Source of the DNA: Iamia sp963728655
GTDB lineage: Bacteria; Actinomycetota; Acidimicrobiia; Acidimicrobiales; Iamiaceae
Assembly (NCBI GenBank): GCA_963728655.1
Contig: CAVSLD010000006.1
Location: forward strand, 1,504,676 to 1,568,675
Direction of reading: 5' to 3'
DNA length: 64,000 nt
A program made the translations under genes and the position numbers. The notes under the pieces were generated by a model, which had not been told where the DNA came from, searched no databases, and was given only the letters and a program-made list of their open reading frames with translations. This document shows, piece after piece, positions 63,974-64,000 of the stretch (position 1 is its first letter; the number at the start of each line of letters is the position of its first letter).

Positions 63974-64000
63974 GGATCGCGAGGTCGACGACGGAGGGAG

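Overview
The window is about 75% GC with dense, mostly minus-strand genes, frequent GTG starts and many GTGA, ATGA or TGATG overlaps. Gene content and order point to a high-GC actinobacterium, most likely class Acidimicrobiia: menaquinone genes, PI/PI-mannoside genes, pdxST, the rarA-DUF948-alaS-ruvX-mltG-aroE order, a RelA/SpoT synthetase-hydrolase, and -10 boxes of the form TAnnnT placed 6-8 nt before start codons. The class assignment is inferred from content, not from a database search.

Layout. 1-4.7 kb: menaquinone cluster (menD partial, menH, menA, menB) with a gene-free, hairpin-rich stretch that may encode a structured RNA. 4.8-17.6 kb: DUF4388 protein, aroE, mltG, ruvX, alaS, two zinc-ribbon membrane proteins flanking a NagZ-type glycosidase, two small membrane-associated proteins and rarA. 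17.6-30.3 kb: DJ-1/PfpI protein, lipoprotein, rel, apt, secF, secD, tgt, queA, M20 hydrolase, YbdK-like ligase. 30.4-39 kb: ruvB (carrying an intein), ruvA, ruvC, an inserted ABC exporter pair, peroxiredoxin, YebC, pdxT, pdxS. 39-43.7 kb: membrane proteins, DUF3048 protein, M48 peptidase, lemA, pimA. 43.8-48.7 kb: kinase-like phosphotransferase, enoyl-CoA hydratase, acyl-CoA dehydrogenase, acetolactate decarboxylase. 48.8-61 kb: PIM acyltransferase, pgsA, an EF-G paralog, HIT protein, thrS, a methyltransferase and acyltransferase/kinase genes. 61-64 kb: an epoxide-hydrolase-like protein and three poorly known genes, two with zinc ribbons.

How the genes fit together. MenD, MenH, MenB and MenA are four steps of menaquinone synthesis. 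RuvA, RuvB and RuvC form the Holliday-junction resolvasome. SecD and SecF are the translocon accessory pair. QueA and Tgt make queuosine. PdxS and PdxT make pyridoxal phosphate. PgsA, PatA and PimA are successive steps of phosphatidylinositol mannoside synthesis, and thrS, HIT, pgsA, patA and pimA keep the mycobacterial order but are interrupted by unrelated genes.

The most notable signals are: (1) a 336-residue homing-endonuclease intein inside the RuvB Walker A motif, with features of the rare class 3 inteins (proline at position 1, Cys at block F:4, Thr at +1); (2) a palindrome GTGCC(A/T)GGCAC found four times, always intergenic and about 60-80 bp upstream of start codons (rel, thrS, a methyltransferase, acetolactate decarboxylase); (3) a roughly 270-nt hairpin-rich candidate RNA with a good promoter; (4) several families of intergenic palindromic or tandem repeats. 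About 18 single-base frameshifts in conserved genes, including three in alaS, indicate that the sequence carries indel errors. I annotate these genes as intact with a note at each site.
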